From Paenibacillus lautus NBRC 15380 (GTDB taxonomy: Bacteria; Bacillota; Bacilli; Paenibacillales; Paenibacillaceae): a stretch of DNA of 64,000 nucleotides. Positions 26,972 to 34,794 of this stretch are shown one piece after another (positions within the stretch are counted from its first letter, which is position 1; every line of letters starts with the position of its first letter). A program made the translations under genes and the position numbers. The notes under the pieces are model-generated. The model worked only from the letters and a program-made list of their open reading frames with translations. It was not told where the DNA came from and did no database searches. Where the stretch lies: NCBI RefSeq assembly GCF_004000945.1, contig NZ_BIMF01000003.1, positions 124,001 through 188,000 of the forward strand, given 5' to 3'.

Positions 26972-27505
26972 TTACGTATTCTTAATCCAGTATCTTTTAA
27001 CTACGTTTCCGTCTTCCTCTATGTAATCGGTATCCGGCTTCCCACCGTTCCTGATAATGGTTCTTTCCGATCCCACATTATCGGCATCACAGACAACTAA
27101 GACATCGTTTATCCCCAGTTTCTTGGCCTCAATCAAGGACAATTCCAATAGTTTCGTCGCATAGCCTCTTAATCTTGCTGACGGGCGGATACCATAACCA
27201 ATATGCCCGCCAGCATTATACAAATGTTCGGTTAGTTGATGTCTAATATTAACCGCACCTAATACTCTATGATGATTATCGACTAACCAAAAGGTTGAAT
27301 CCGTGACCCAGCCTTCCTTTACACTAATCCCCTTCTCTTGATTAGAGAGTTCCTTCAACATTCCCAGAAAATCACTTGGATCCTTGCTGATGACCCAAGG
27401 AACCATATCCTCACCGGATTCTTTCCATTCTTGATAAAATGATAAATATTCATTTTTCAGCTCTTGCTGAGGCTTAACTAATCTTACATCGTTCATATGT
27501 TTCAA
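26972..27505 (-). CDS. GNAT acetyltransferase
   Basis: Acetyltransferase of 177 residues with the acetyl-CoA site GYGIRPSARLRGYATKLLEL and the later CDADNVGSERTIIRNGG. Start is TTG at 27505 or ATG at 27496; AGGAAAGGG is upstream of both. Upstream and downstream neighbours are unrelated. Between this gene and the Excalibur gene (26755-26970) an open minus-strand frame reads LRSIAKQQRCTELASDGI and looks like a weak coding remnant, which I could not identify. Confidence 0.83.
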   Translation of the reverse strand: MKHMNDVRLVKPQQELKNEYLSFYQEWKESGEDMVPWVISKDPSDFLGMLKELSNQEKGISVKEGWVTDSTFWLVDNHHRVLGAVNIRHQLTEHLYNAGGHIGYGIRPSARLRGYATKLLELSLIEAKKLGINDVLVVCDADNVGSERTIIRNGGKPDTDYIEEDGNVVKRYWIKNT

Positions 27506-27551
27506 TGCCCTTTCCTGGTTTTTATGCTCTTCAAACGGGAATATAGTACAA

Positions 27552-27579
27552 AATAGGCTGCCCTTGAAGGCAGCCTATT
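27552..27579 (-). terminator. Terminator of the FusB-family gene
   Basis: A perfect 11-base stem, AATAGGCTGCC with its complement, around a six-base loop; on the minus strand TTTTG follows. It is 14 bases beyond the stop at 27593. Confidence 0.85.
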
Positions 27580-27592
27580 CTTGATATTGTGT

Positions 27593-28240
27593 TTACTTGC
27601 TGGCGGAGAGAATGAATTTTTCAAGCGCCCCTGTATCGGTAATGCTGTGATTACATGCTGGGCTATCCAAACATACGTATTGGCCAATGAACGAAAGATT
27701 ATCCGGTGAAGCAACGGCCGGCTTGGTCTTGACCGAGAACAAGGCAAGCTCTTGATGCCGGTTGCAGAACAGACAGTACCCTTTCTTGTTGGTCGGCGTA
27801 ATTCTTCCCTCAATCCCGATGAATCTTCCTTCGAACGGATATACGATAAATAACTTGTTCGTGGCTATATCCACCCAGCCCAAATACGTTACATATCGAA
27901 AGTCGATCGATTGTAGATCCGGAACTTTCAGCTTCTTATTTTTAGGAAATAGCTTCTGAATCTGTTTCAGCGTAATCGTCGGATAAGGCTCCAGATAAGG
28001 TTCTAACGCATTAAGATATCTCTGGAAATTCTCGGCCTTCTCGATGGTCGATATTTCTCCCAGCATCCGCTTCTGATCCTCTGTCAGAGACGGAAATGCT
28101 TCCAGAATATTCGTTACGGCAGAATACTTAACCGTTTCCAGGACTCTTCTATCCGCGACGGTTCGCAACGTTTTCAGAAGAAAGTCCGCTTGTTTTTTAA
28201 TCACGTTAAACTGGTGGTTTCTAATAAATGGTGTACTCAT
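27593..28240 (-). CDS. FusB/FusC-family EF-G-binding protein
   Basis: A 215-residue protein of the FusB family. These bind elongation factor G and release it from the ribosome, which rescues translation blocked by fusidic acid. Landmarks: an N-terminal helical bundle (1-75), the segment LKQIQKLFPKNKKLKVPDLQ (91-110), YLGWVD (119-124), and a C-terminal treble-clef zinc finger with C156, C159, C190 and C196 (GYCLFCNRHQELALF and YVCLDSPACN). Length and order match the family. AAGGGG precedes the ATG. Immediately upstream there is a 16-codon leader ORF and a long inverted repeat, which suggests induction by attenuation. Chromosomal FusB-like proteins need not confer high resistance; activity is not proven by sequence. 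Confidence 0.88.
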   Translation of the reverse strand: MSTPFIRNHQFNVIKKQADFLLKTLRTVADRRVLETVKYSAVTNILEAFPSLTEDQKRMLGEISTIEKAENFQRYLNALEPYLEPYPTITLKQIQKLFPKNKKLKVPDLQSIDFRYVTYLGWVDIATNKLFIVYPFEGRFIGIEGRITPTNKKGYCLFCNRHQELALFSVKTKPAVASPDNLSFIGQYVCLDSPACNHSITDTGALEKFILSASK

Positions 28241-28276
28241 AGCTTTCAGCCCCTTATTTTTATTAAAAATGAAGGT

Positions 28277-28372
28277 GCAAAGCCTGTTATTAGAAACGAT
28301 AAAGTTAAGGTTGGGCGATCGAATTCATCCTATCGCACCCCACGCAAAGTATCGCCCCAGATCAGGCTTTGC
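28277..28372 (-). promoter_or_regulatory. Attenuator-like inverted repeats upstream of the FusB-family gene
   Basis: A perfect ten-base inverted repeat, GCAAAGCCTG at 28363-28372 and CAGGCTTTGC at 28277-28286 (minus-strand reading), encloses a second pair, GGGCGAT/ATCGCCC at 28313-28319 and 28351-28357. An alternative partner for the inner arm is ATCGC at 28332-28336, so competing structures are possible. The first outer arm lies within the last codons and stop of a leader ORF. Confidence 0.55.
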
Positions 28373-28412
28373 ATGAGGACTTCCTAGCTAATGAGCAATC
28401 CAGCATTGCCAT
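28362..28412 (-). CDS. Putative 16-residue leader peptide of the FusB-family gene
   Basis: ATG at 28412, preceded by GGGGG at an eight-base spacing, opens 16 codons (MAMLDCSLARKSSCKA) ending in TGA at 28362-28364. Its final three codons and stop make the first arm of the ten-base inverted repeat, so a ribosome stalled here would open that stem. That is the classic layout of drug-induced attenuation. No peptide evidence exists; a random ORF of this length is possible. Confidence 0.5.
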   Translation of the reverse strand: MAMLDCSLARKSSCKA

Positions 28413-28518
28413 CGGTATAACCCCCAATCACATGTCATACGCAAAATTATAACAGCAAGTGCCAAATGGCGCAATTTATTCCGCTGGAATGGAATACCGT
28501 CTATCTCAAACTTAAAAT

Positions 28519-28789
28519 CTATTTAATGGTGTCATACAAGTCTGCTTCCATATCATTCACTTCCCCATGTCCCCATTCATCCGAAATCTCAAGATGCCAG
28601 GATCTCAGCAGTCGTTCATGGTTATTTTCTAGTATCCAGTGATGGAGCTTTTCATATGTATTTCTAATTTCGTAATTAGGCCCCTTTAAGTTCAACAGAA
28701 GCCTTGGGGATCTCATTGACATACTGGTCCCCTTCACATACTACTCTTATTCCGACTAGTTTCATTTCAAGGAGCTCGACTACTTTCAC
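28519..28789 (-). pseudogene. GyrI-like protein remnant with internal deletion and frameshift
   Basis: A GTG at 28789 behind GAGGGTGA opens a typical GyrI-like N-terminus (KVVELLEMKLVGIRVVCEGD, then IPKASVELKG), closing at TAA 28676-28678. In the next frame the sequence continues with a typical C-terminal third (NYEIRNTYEKLHHWILENNH, ending DMEADLYDTIK) to the stop at 28519. The two parts meet at a CCCC run (28681-28684). Joined, they make about 90 residues against the usual 150-160, so roughly 65 central residues are missing in addition to the one-base shift. It cannot fold as the full domain. An intact relative is at 21059-21523. Confidence 0.7.
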
Positions 28790-28897
28790 AGGGCTCACCC
28801 TCTTTCGTTGAATTTATTTATTTATAATGGCCAGTGTGTGAAACTGTTGTTAAATGAAGCATTTGTATTTCTTGAACTACCTTCACGCTTTTTCCCT

Positions 28898-29308
28898 CTA
28901 GAACTCAATATATACCGGCTCTTCAACTGGTTTTAAGCAGACTTCTATTCTCTCTCTAAAATTCATATATGTTACCATATTCAATGCTTCATCCATAGGG
29001 AAGAACCCTGATTCAAGACTTTCTGTTGTAGCTACGGGGGTCCCCCCAATGTATTTGGCAAGAAATAATGTATTGCAAATACTTGCCTTCACATTTTGGA
29101 ATATCCCGCAAAACCTTATAATCTCAATATCCACTCCAGCTTCTTCTTTGGTTTCCCTGATTGCTGCTTGTGCCAATGACTCTCCAACTTCAACGACCCC
29201 ACCTGGCATTTCCCAACCTCTTTGCGGACCCCGAATAAGTAATATTTCATTCTTATCATTCAAAACAACCGCAGCAGCAGAGACAAAATGTTTAGGTAGA
29301 TTCATCAT
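28898..29308 (-). CDS. Nudix hydrolase
   Basis: Nudix protein of 136 residues with a complete box (GGVVEVGESLAQAA then RETKEEAGV, about 35-57). The leading part KHFVSAAAVVLNDKNEILLI resembles the Nudix half of the fusion at 9556 and the gene at 30866, so the three belong to one local subfamily. AAAGGAGA precedes two tandem ATGs. A nucleotide-sugar or dinucleotide substrate is likely but not determined. Confidence 0.88.
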   Translation of the reverse strand: MMNLPKHFVSAAAVVLNDKNEILLIRGPQRGWEMPGGVVEVGESLAQAAIRETKEEAGVDIEIIRFCGIFQNVKASICNTLFLAKYIGGTPVATTESLESGFFPMDEALNMVTYMNFRERIEVCLKPVEEPVYIEF

Positions 29309-29346
29309 ATTTCTCCTTTGTATAAATTTCTTCCGTATAAACTGCT

Positions 29347-29817
29347 TTACTCACCAAACATATTTTCCATTGGCTCTTTGCAATGCTGGTAACCATTCTT
29401 TTTGTAAAAATCAACACCTTCATCACTGGGCCATACAATAATGAATTCATATTTGTTTTCTTTTGCCCATTCGTTGATTTTTGATATTAATTTACTTCCT
29501 ATTCCTTTACCTCGATAATCAGGTTTTGTATATACATTCGTCATATATGCGAATGGATGTGTGATTCTCCCTGGTCTCGGTACCTTGTGAATAAGTTCTA
29601 TATAGATGTTGGACACGACCATGCCGTCTTCTTCAGCAACCCAAATACTCCAAATATCACTTTGAAAAGCATTTAATAAAAAATCATAACACTCCTCGTA
29701 GAAGTCACTATAGGTTTCATTTTTAAATTTGCCATCTAGATCATCCTCAAGTGTAAAATCCCACCTCATTCGAATGAGTTGATCCATATCTTCCTTTGTC
29801 GCAATTCTAATTATCAT
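29347..29817 (-). CDS. GNAT acetyltransferase
   Basis: Acetyltransferase of 156 residues with MTNVYTKPDYRGKGIGSKLI (acetyl-CoA pyrophosphate loop R/Q-x-x-G-x-G/A) around residue 96 and a C-terminal YEFIIVWPSDEGVDFYKKNG strand. GGGGTGATT lies upstream. It sits 38 bases from the Nudix gene in the same direction. Substrate unknown. Confidence 0.87.
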   Translation of the reverse strand: MIIRIATKEDMDQLIRMRWDFTLEDDLDGKFKNETYSDFYEECYDFLLNAFQSDIWSIWVAEEDGMVVSNIYIELIHKVPRPGRITHPFAYMTNVYTKPDYRGKGIGSKLISKINEWAKENKYEFIIVWPSDEGVDFYKKNGYQHCKEPMENMFGE

Positions 29818-29913
29818 TAAATCACCCCGGAATACATTAAAATCACTTCACTTTTCAACTAAGATAAAGAGATCTCAGTATGCTAGTTTCCACAGCGTGA
29901 AAGCAAAATGTTA

Positions 29914-30212
29914 CTACTTTGTACTGAACTCCTGAATGTATTTCTTTGAATCTTCCCTGTATCTCTCCGTGTAATTATTCTTGGAATATTCACTGATTAC
30001 TTTTCTCCAAAAAGATATGGCAGAAGTATTACTCTCCATTTGAGCTACTTTCCAATTTGCTTTGAATAAGCTAAATGCCTGTTTGGCTGCGGTGCGGCCT
30101 ATCCCATTTCTTCTATATTTCTTCAAAATTATAAAATCATAAATTACATGCGTTGGGTCTGGATCCGTATCTAAGTCACCCTGCTTTTTCTGAAAGTTTA
30201 AATAGGTTCGGC
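29914..30212 (-). pseudogene. GNAT acetyltransferase lacking its N-terminus
   Basis: The C-terminal two thirds of a GNAT protein remain: RTYLNFQKKQGDLDTDPDPT, a strand HVIYDFIILKKYRRNGIGRT with the acetyl-CoA loop, then helices and SNTSAISFWRKVISEY. The frame runs back without a start codon into the last codons of the GrpB-family gene (stop at 30213-30215). The first 40-50 residues of a GNAT are therefore absent. An ATG at 30126 would give only 70 residues, without the core strands. A deletion that placed the GrpB gene against it is the simplest explanation. Confidence 0.7.
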
Positions 30213-30758
30213 CTACAGATCCGGTTTACCTGGTTTCCAACCTATTTCTTGTGACCAAATATGTGCCTTTTGTATGATCTCCCACACAATCGGACCTTTG
30301 CCTTCAACATATTTTTGTCTTTCATGTTTATATAATCCCATTAACCGGTGTTTCTCTGCCGAATATCTTATGCAATCCTCTTTATGTTTTCTTAAATAAT
30401 CTCTAAATAACAATGTCAATTGCTCTGAGTAACTCCCCGTTTGTCTGACATGAATATGTGTTCTTCGATGTCCCGGAACTTCACGAAAATACCTTTTAGT
30501 TTTATCAGGATTTTCTTTACGATATACAAATCCTATTGATTCTAATTTATTCTTATATTGACTCACATCTTCGAAATTCCTAATTGAGATTTGAATATCA
30601 ATAATTGGTTTAGCATCTAGTCCAACAATCGATGTAGATCCTACATGGTCAATTCGATCTGCTATGTCCCCTAAAACTTCTCGTATGTTCCTCCCTACCT
30701 CCAAGAACAAGCTTCGCCATTCCGGATCATACTCAGCTATTCCCCATTGATCATCCAT
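30213..30758 (-). CDS. GrpB/UPF0157-family protein, nucleotidyltransferase fold
   Basis: Protein of 181 residues with the GrpB signature: VEYDPEWRSLF-like opening (AEYDPEWRSLFLEVG), RIDHVGSTSIVGLDAKPIID at about 38-57 (the GSTS and D-x-D pattern of the nucleotidyltransferase fold) and YRKENPDKTKRYFREVPGHR. The function of the family is not established; some members are fused to CoaE kinases. AAAGGAGA precedes the ATG. Confidence 0.87.
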   Translation of the reverse strand: MDDQWGIAEYDPEWRSLFLEVGRNIREVLGDIADRIDHVGSTSIVGLDAKPIIDIQISIRNFEDVSQYKNKLESIGFVYRKENPDKTKRYFREVPGHRRTHIHVRQTGSYSEQLTLLFRDYLRKHKEDCIRYSAEKHRLMGLYKHERQKYVEGKGPIVWEIIQKAHIWSQEIGWKPGKPDL

Positions 30759-30865
30759 GTCATTGTCTCCTTTGGTTTAACCACTTTTGGTAGTGGTTTG
30801 GTTTCGTGGTACGTTCGGTATTCATCTTGTTCTCAATGGTTCTACTGCATACTTTGAGGGATCGG

Positions 30866-31360
30866 TTAATAATCATTGTTGTTGTTCATGTTTCCATCCA
30901 ACCTATGCAACAACTTATAATTGGGTTTTGCTTCCCAAGCTTCAAAGGGCACAAAACATGCTGCATTCATCGCATCCAATAATCTAGATCTTTGCTGCGG
31001 TCTCGTTATGTATTCCTCGATATTAGATTGATCAATTTTTATGTATCTAGCTTCGAGTATCTCGTCTTCTTGTATTGTTATTTCTCCACTTATGTATTGA
31101 GCTCTAAAACAAATAGACAAAACTTGTTTGGTTGTATTCATATAAATACCGGTTATACCAATTGGCTTAATAACGATGCCCGTCTCCTCAAGAAACTCTC
31201 TGCAAATTGCTTGATCAAGGGGTTCCCCTAATTCAACATTTCCACCTGGCATTTCCCATGTATCTGAACGCCAATGTGTTCTAAGCAACAATACCTCACC
31301 ACGATCATTAGTGACTAGAGCTGAAACCGAAATACATTGTTTAGGTGCCTGGTATTCCAA
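30866..31360 (-). CDS. Nudix hydrolase, paralogue of the Nudix-THEP1 first domain
   Basis: Nudix protein of 164 residues. I place the start at a TTG (31360) behind GAGGAAG. A further 41 codons are open upstream, but they have no ribosome binding site and no similarity, whereas the TTG start aligns with the start of the protein at 9556-10569. The box is GGNVELGEPLDQAI then REFLEETGI. Identity with the fusion protein is high throughout, including linker PNYKLLHRLDG. It ends directly after that linker in an Asn-rich tail (NMNNNNDY), so it is the same enzyme without the nucleotidase domain. Confidence 0.82.
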   Translation of the reverse strand: MEYQAPKQCISVSALVTNDRGEVLLLRTHWRSDTWEMPGGNVELGEPLDQAICREFLEETGIVIKPIGITGIYMNTTKQVLSICFRAQYISGEITIQEDEILEARYIKIDQSNIEEYITRPQQRSRLLDAMNAACFVPFEAWEAKPNYKLLHRLDGNMNNNNDY

Positions 31361-31515
31361 ACCAATCACTTCCTCTATTTTAACTTTAAATATGAAAACT
31401 GGCCGTGACGCAGTGTTCGCAGGATCCCGCTGACCACATCCTTCGAAATGTCTTCGGTAGACCGAGCAGCCTAATGACGGCAATGAGTGTGAATATAAGA
31501 GAATTCTTTCCCCAA

Positions 31516-32226
31516 TTATTCTACAAATTCTTTTATGATTTTATATAGCTTTGATTTTTCCGTGCTTCGAATGTCATGTCCGCTATTCTTTAGTTCAGTT
31601 ATATGCAGATTAGAAAATTGTCTTTTATATTCTTCCAATGCCTCATTAGATATCAAAGAGCCTTCCAATAGCCCTCTCATAACAAGTACAGGCTTTTCAG
31701 AACTAAACTTTATGGACTTTTGTACCGATTCTCGTTGAATTCCCATAACCGCTTCCGGGCGGATATGAGACAAACGTTTAAAGAGTACTAAATAATTTTC
31801 TATATAGTCTGTAGCCCAATCCCTGGGCATCGCTTTGTGCTCAGGCGGATAGTCCAAGATAATCAATTTGCCAATTTGATGAGGATGTAATCTGGTATAT
31901 TCCAAAGCGTAAGACACACCTCTTGAAAAGGCGTATAAATAAAAGTGATTTATCCCGGTACTTTTCACTACAGATTCAATATCTGCAACATGGTCTTTCA
32001 AATCATAACCGGTCAGCGGGGTATCACTTTGGCCTCTCCCTCGAAAAGATAATACAATACATCTTCTGGGCATTAGGTATTCAAGTAAATCTTGATACTC
32101 TTCTGCTGTTTCGGAGAGACCAGGACATATAAGAAGTGGAGTTAGGGAAAAGTCTGATTCAGGATGAGAATCAAGGTAGTGAATGCTTACACCATTATTT
32201 ATTGAGGATTGAGAAATGATCTTCAT
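31516..32226 (-). CDS. Alpha/beta hydrolase
   Basis: Alpha/beta-hydrolase-fold protein of 236 residues. The oxyanion region is LLICPGLSETAEEY, the acid strand RCIVLSFRGRGQSD, the nucleophile elbow YAFSRGVSY (serine about residue 100; first glycine replaced by alanine) and the histidine NSGHDIRS near the end. An esterase or lactonase type reaction is likely. GAAGGAGTG precedes the ATG. Nothing nearby indicates a substrate. Confidence 0.82.
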   Translation of the reverse strand: MKIISQSSINNGVSIHYLDSHPESDFSLTPLLICPGLSETAEEYQDLLEYLMPRRCIVLSFRGRGQSDTPLTGYDLKDHVADIESVVKSTGINHFYLYAFSRGVSYALEYTRLHPHQIGKLIILDYPPEHKAMPRDWATDYIENYLVLFKRLSHIRPEAVMGIQRESVQKSIKFSSEKPVLVMRGLLEGSLISNEALEEYKRQFSNLHITELKNSGHDIRSTEKSKLYKIIKEFVE

Positions 32227-32278
32227 TGAATCACTCCTTCAATTCGATTTATCTTCGAGTCAACTTACAACAGCGCCA

Positions 32279-33094
32279 TTAGGATAAACCATACCAGGAT
32301 ATTTGGTAGTCAAAATCAGGGGACATTCCCACTTTCTCTGCAAGTCGAATCGACCCTGTATTTCCTGGAGTACAGTCCCAGTAAGGATGAATTCCTTTTT
32401 GTAAGCATTCCTGAACAAAAGCTCGAGCGACTGCAGCGCCATAATTTCTTCTTTTATACTCTTCAAGAGTTTCGATATCAATCGCATGCGTTTTATCCAC
32501 AATAAATGCTGAAAAACATAAACTCACCACATTGTTATTATCCTCAACAAAGTATCCAAATCCTTGCTCTAAGAAAGAGTCTGTAGAATCCCAAAATCGT
32601 AATATCTTCTTTTCTAAAAACGAATGGTTTTCCCATCGTCTTGACTCCAATAAATCACGATCTATCCGTTGAATATTCACCTCTTGATTTTGAAATTCAA
32701 TGGGTTGTGGATTCCCTCTTAATGTGAACACATGTTGAGTATCACTCGAAATGCCGCGCGTGTTAAAAATGTTTTGTATCGCTCTATCCCAAGGATCAGG
32801 ATCTAAACCAATCTCGACACAATTTATATTTTGCTTCTGTAGTTTGGGTTCTATATGCTTTCTCATGTATTCTTCTAATCCTGTTAAAAAAGATATACTC
32901 TGCGGATCTCCAACAATCTGAAAACCTTTTTGTCCTTCAATCCAAATTAATGCTGCTGTGGGTTCTGTTGAATGATCTACATAGACCCCACCCGGGTTAT
33001 TTCCGCTAACAACAGCCCTAACCTCGATATTTTTACACTTATCCGTAATGTGTCTTATCTTATAAAACTCTGATTTATTAAGTTCTGTTATCAT
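32279..33094 (-). CDS. GNAT acetyltransferase, two-domain type
   Basis: A 271-residue protein of the larger GNAT type. The N-terminal half (1-125) carries AALIWIEGQKGFQIVGDPQS; the catalytic domain at 130-271 contains IDIETLEEYKRRNYGAAVAR and NTGSIRLAEKVGMSPDF, the acetyl-CoA site and end motif. The ribosome binding site is weak (GGTGAT). It has the layout of Firmicute GNATs of unknown substrate. Confidence 0.82.
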   Translation of the reverse strand: MITELNKSEFYKIRHITDKCKNIEVRAVVSGNNPGGVYVDHSTEPTAALIWIEGQKGFQIVGDPQSISFLTGLEEYMRKHIEPKLQKQNINCVEIGLDPDPWDRAIQNIFNTRGISSDTQHVFTLRGNPQPIEFQNQEVNIQRIDRDLLESRRWENHSFLEKKILRFWDSTDSFLEQGFGYFVEDNNNVVSLCFSAFIVDKTHAIDIETLEEYKRRNYGAAVARAFVQECLQKGIHPYWDCTPGNTGSIRLAEKVGMSPDFDYQISWYGLS

Positions 33095-33117
33095 TTTTAT
33101 ATCACCGATTCTATGAA

Positions 33118-34023
33118 TTATTGATTATTCCCTCGTATAAAGGGAGCATCTACTTTTTCAGATAGTAATTCTTTATAAGTTTTTACTTTCCTAAACGTAT
33201 TGCCCATCATTTCTTGATTACGATATTTACGAATTTCATCCAGATCAAATTTTGCAATAAATACGCCTTCCGACACATTATCCGCCAGCATAATGGTGTT
33301 ATCGATCGATTTCCCATCAAGATCCCACATAATTGGACTATACGCACAAGAACATCCCGCATTTTCACCAGGAGGGTTCGCCATCGCAATACCAACCATA
33401 TTTTCATATGCTCTTGTTGAGAGTGCCTGTAATCTAGGCTCCATGGTTCCACAATCATTGGGAACCAAAATGATTTCTGCCCCTTTTAACATCAATACTC
33501 TCGCGCTTTCTGGGTACTCTCTGTCGTAACAAATCATGACCCCAATCTTCACACCGTCAAAATCACATACTTTAAATTCAGTACCAGGCTCAAGCATACG
33601 TTCAGTATCAAAATCGCATGTATGGACTTTGCTGTACTTTAATAAAATTTCACCGTTACGATCAATTACAAATGCTGAATTTTGAGGACGCTTTACCCCT
33701 TTTGTAAAACCCGTGATGACAATTCCAATAGATAATTCTTCAGCAATTTCTTGAAAAGCTTTTAAGGCTGTACTATTTTCGTCTAATGCCGCCTCATACC
33801 AAGCTTTGAAGTCAGGATGATTCTCTATCTCTTCTTCGGGGAGCTTGGTTTCAACGATGTCGGGAAAGGCATATGCTGTTATCCAACACTCCGGAAATAA
33901 TACAATATCTGCTCCAAGGTCTTTGGCTTTTTTTACGTATCTCAATCCAATTTCCGTATTTAGTTTTTGATCAGGTTCACTGCAATTATATTGCACGGTT
34001 GCAACTGTAAAGGTTTTCATCAT
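33118..34023 (-). CDS. Carbon-nitrogen hydrolase (nitrilase superfamily)
   Basis: Amidohydrolase of 301 residues, taken from the ATG at 34023, which is preceded by GAGGTG; the frame could be opened 15 codons earlier but without support. The catalytic Glu-Lys-Cys triad is visible: E in ADIVLFPECWIT, K in EILLKYSKVHTCD and C in VMICYDREYPESAR. Members cleave amides or N-carbamoyl compounds. The next gene upstream is a GNAT ending 49 bases away. Confidence 0.9.
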   Translation of the reverse strand: MMKTFTVATVQYNCSEPDQKLNTEIGLRYVKKAKDLGADIVLFPECWITAYAFPDIVETKLPEEEIENHPDFKAWYEAALDENSTALKAFQEIAEELSIGIVITGFTKGVKRPQNSAFVIDRNGEILLKYSKVHTCDFDTERMLEPGTEFKVCDFDGVKIGVMICYDREYPESARVLMLKGAEIILVPNDCGTMEPRLQALSTRAYENMVGIAMANPPGENAGCSCAYSPIMWDLDGKSIDNTIMLADNVSEGVFIAKFDLDEIRKYRNQEMMGNTFRKVKTYKELLSEKVDAPFIRGNNQ

Positions 34024-34072
34024 TCTGCACCTCACATTTATAATCTTTTTTACCGTCACTTCTTTCAAAGAT

Positions 34073-34600
34073 TTAACAGTTGCTCTTTAAATTCTTAACT
34101 AAATAAATCAATAAATCATCATCGACCATAACGGATTCTCCCGGTTTTACCGGAATATTTTTATAGCACATGCCCCTACCATCCATGACGTATCCACGAG
34201 AAGTATACATTCTTTGGGCATTTCCATAATCTCTGTACAGCCCTACACCTAGCCCTATGTATTTAGAGGTCTTTGACGCAATAAGCTCTAATTCATCAAA
34301 TAATCTGTTGGCTATATGCTTTCTTCTATACTCAGGAAATACGTTCAAATCATTAATCTCCGGGATATTATTATCAAGAAAATGAGAATACTGAGATTCA
34401 TAGATTAAATGACAGCATCCTGCTAACGAATCATTGTAATAAGCAATCATGGTTACTCGCTTATTGGTATTGTTCTCATTTAGGCACTTGTGAACATAAT
34501 CTCCTTGTCGATACCACCCATAACGCTTAGCAAATTCTTGATCCAATAATTCAGCTTCTTCTAATGTAGTTAGTCTCTTTATATTTATGATGTCCCTCAT
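34073..34600 (-). CDS. GNAT acetyltransferase
   Basis: Acetyltransferase of 175 residues, with EINDLNVFPEYRRKHIANRL as acetyl-CoA motif near residue 85 and GLYRDYGNAQRMYTSRGYVM as end motif. GAAGGAGA precedes the ATG. It may be cotranscribed with the carbon-nitrogen hydrolase. Confidence 0.85.
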   Translation of the reverse strand: MRDIINIKRLTTLEEAELLDQEFAKRYGWYRQGDYVHKCLNENNTNKRVTMIAYYNDSLAGCCHLIYESQYSHFLDNNIPEINDLNVFPEYRRKHIANRLFDELELIASKTSKYIGLGVGLYRDYGNAQRMYTSRGYVMDGRGMCYKNIPVKPGESVMVDDDLLIYLVKNLKSNC

Positions 34601-34654
34601 GTTTTATCTCCTTCTCGGAACTCATTCACGAAACGCTCAAGCCTTAGATACATG

Positions 34655-34693
34655 TCGGGGCTAAAACTGCCATCAGCCAAGCTTTAGCCCCGA
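34655..34693 (-). terminator. Hairpin between the alaX-like and GNAT genes
   Basis: TCGGGGCTAAA pairs perfectly with TTTAGCCCCGA (11 bp). It is about 100 bases beyond the AlaX-like stop, but no T-run follows on the minus strand, so it is a weak terminator at best. Confidence 0.5.
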
Positions 34694-34794
34694 ATACATG
34701 AAATCTACGCGCATGCTCGACATCATCATAAAAGTGCATGCCGCTTAACCCGCTTGAATGCTTTCTACTTATAGACCGTTTACATCTCTTCAAG

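Noticed and set aside
28313-28358. Simple intrinsic terminator instead of attenuator before the FusB-family gene
   Set aside because: There is no T-run directly after the inner hairpin, and the outer arm coincides with a leader ORF stop, so attenuation fits better; a transcriptional version cannot be excluded.
31361-31483. 41-codon N-terminal extension of the Nudix gene at 30866
   Set aside because: No ribosome binding site and no similarity to the paralogue at 9556, whereas the TTG at 31360 has GAGGAAG and aligns with it.
32260-32502. 80-codon minus-strand frame inside the two-domain GNAT gene
   Set aside because: It overlaps the GNAT catalytic domain in another frame and lacks a start signal.
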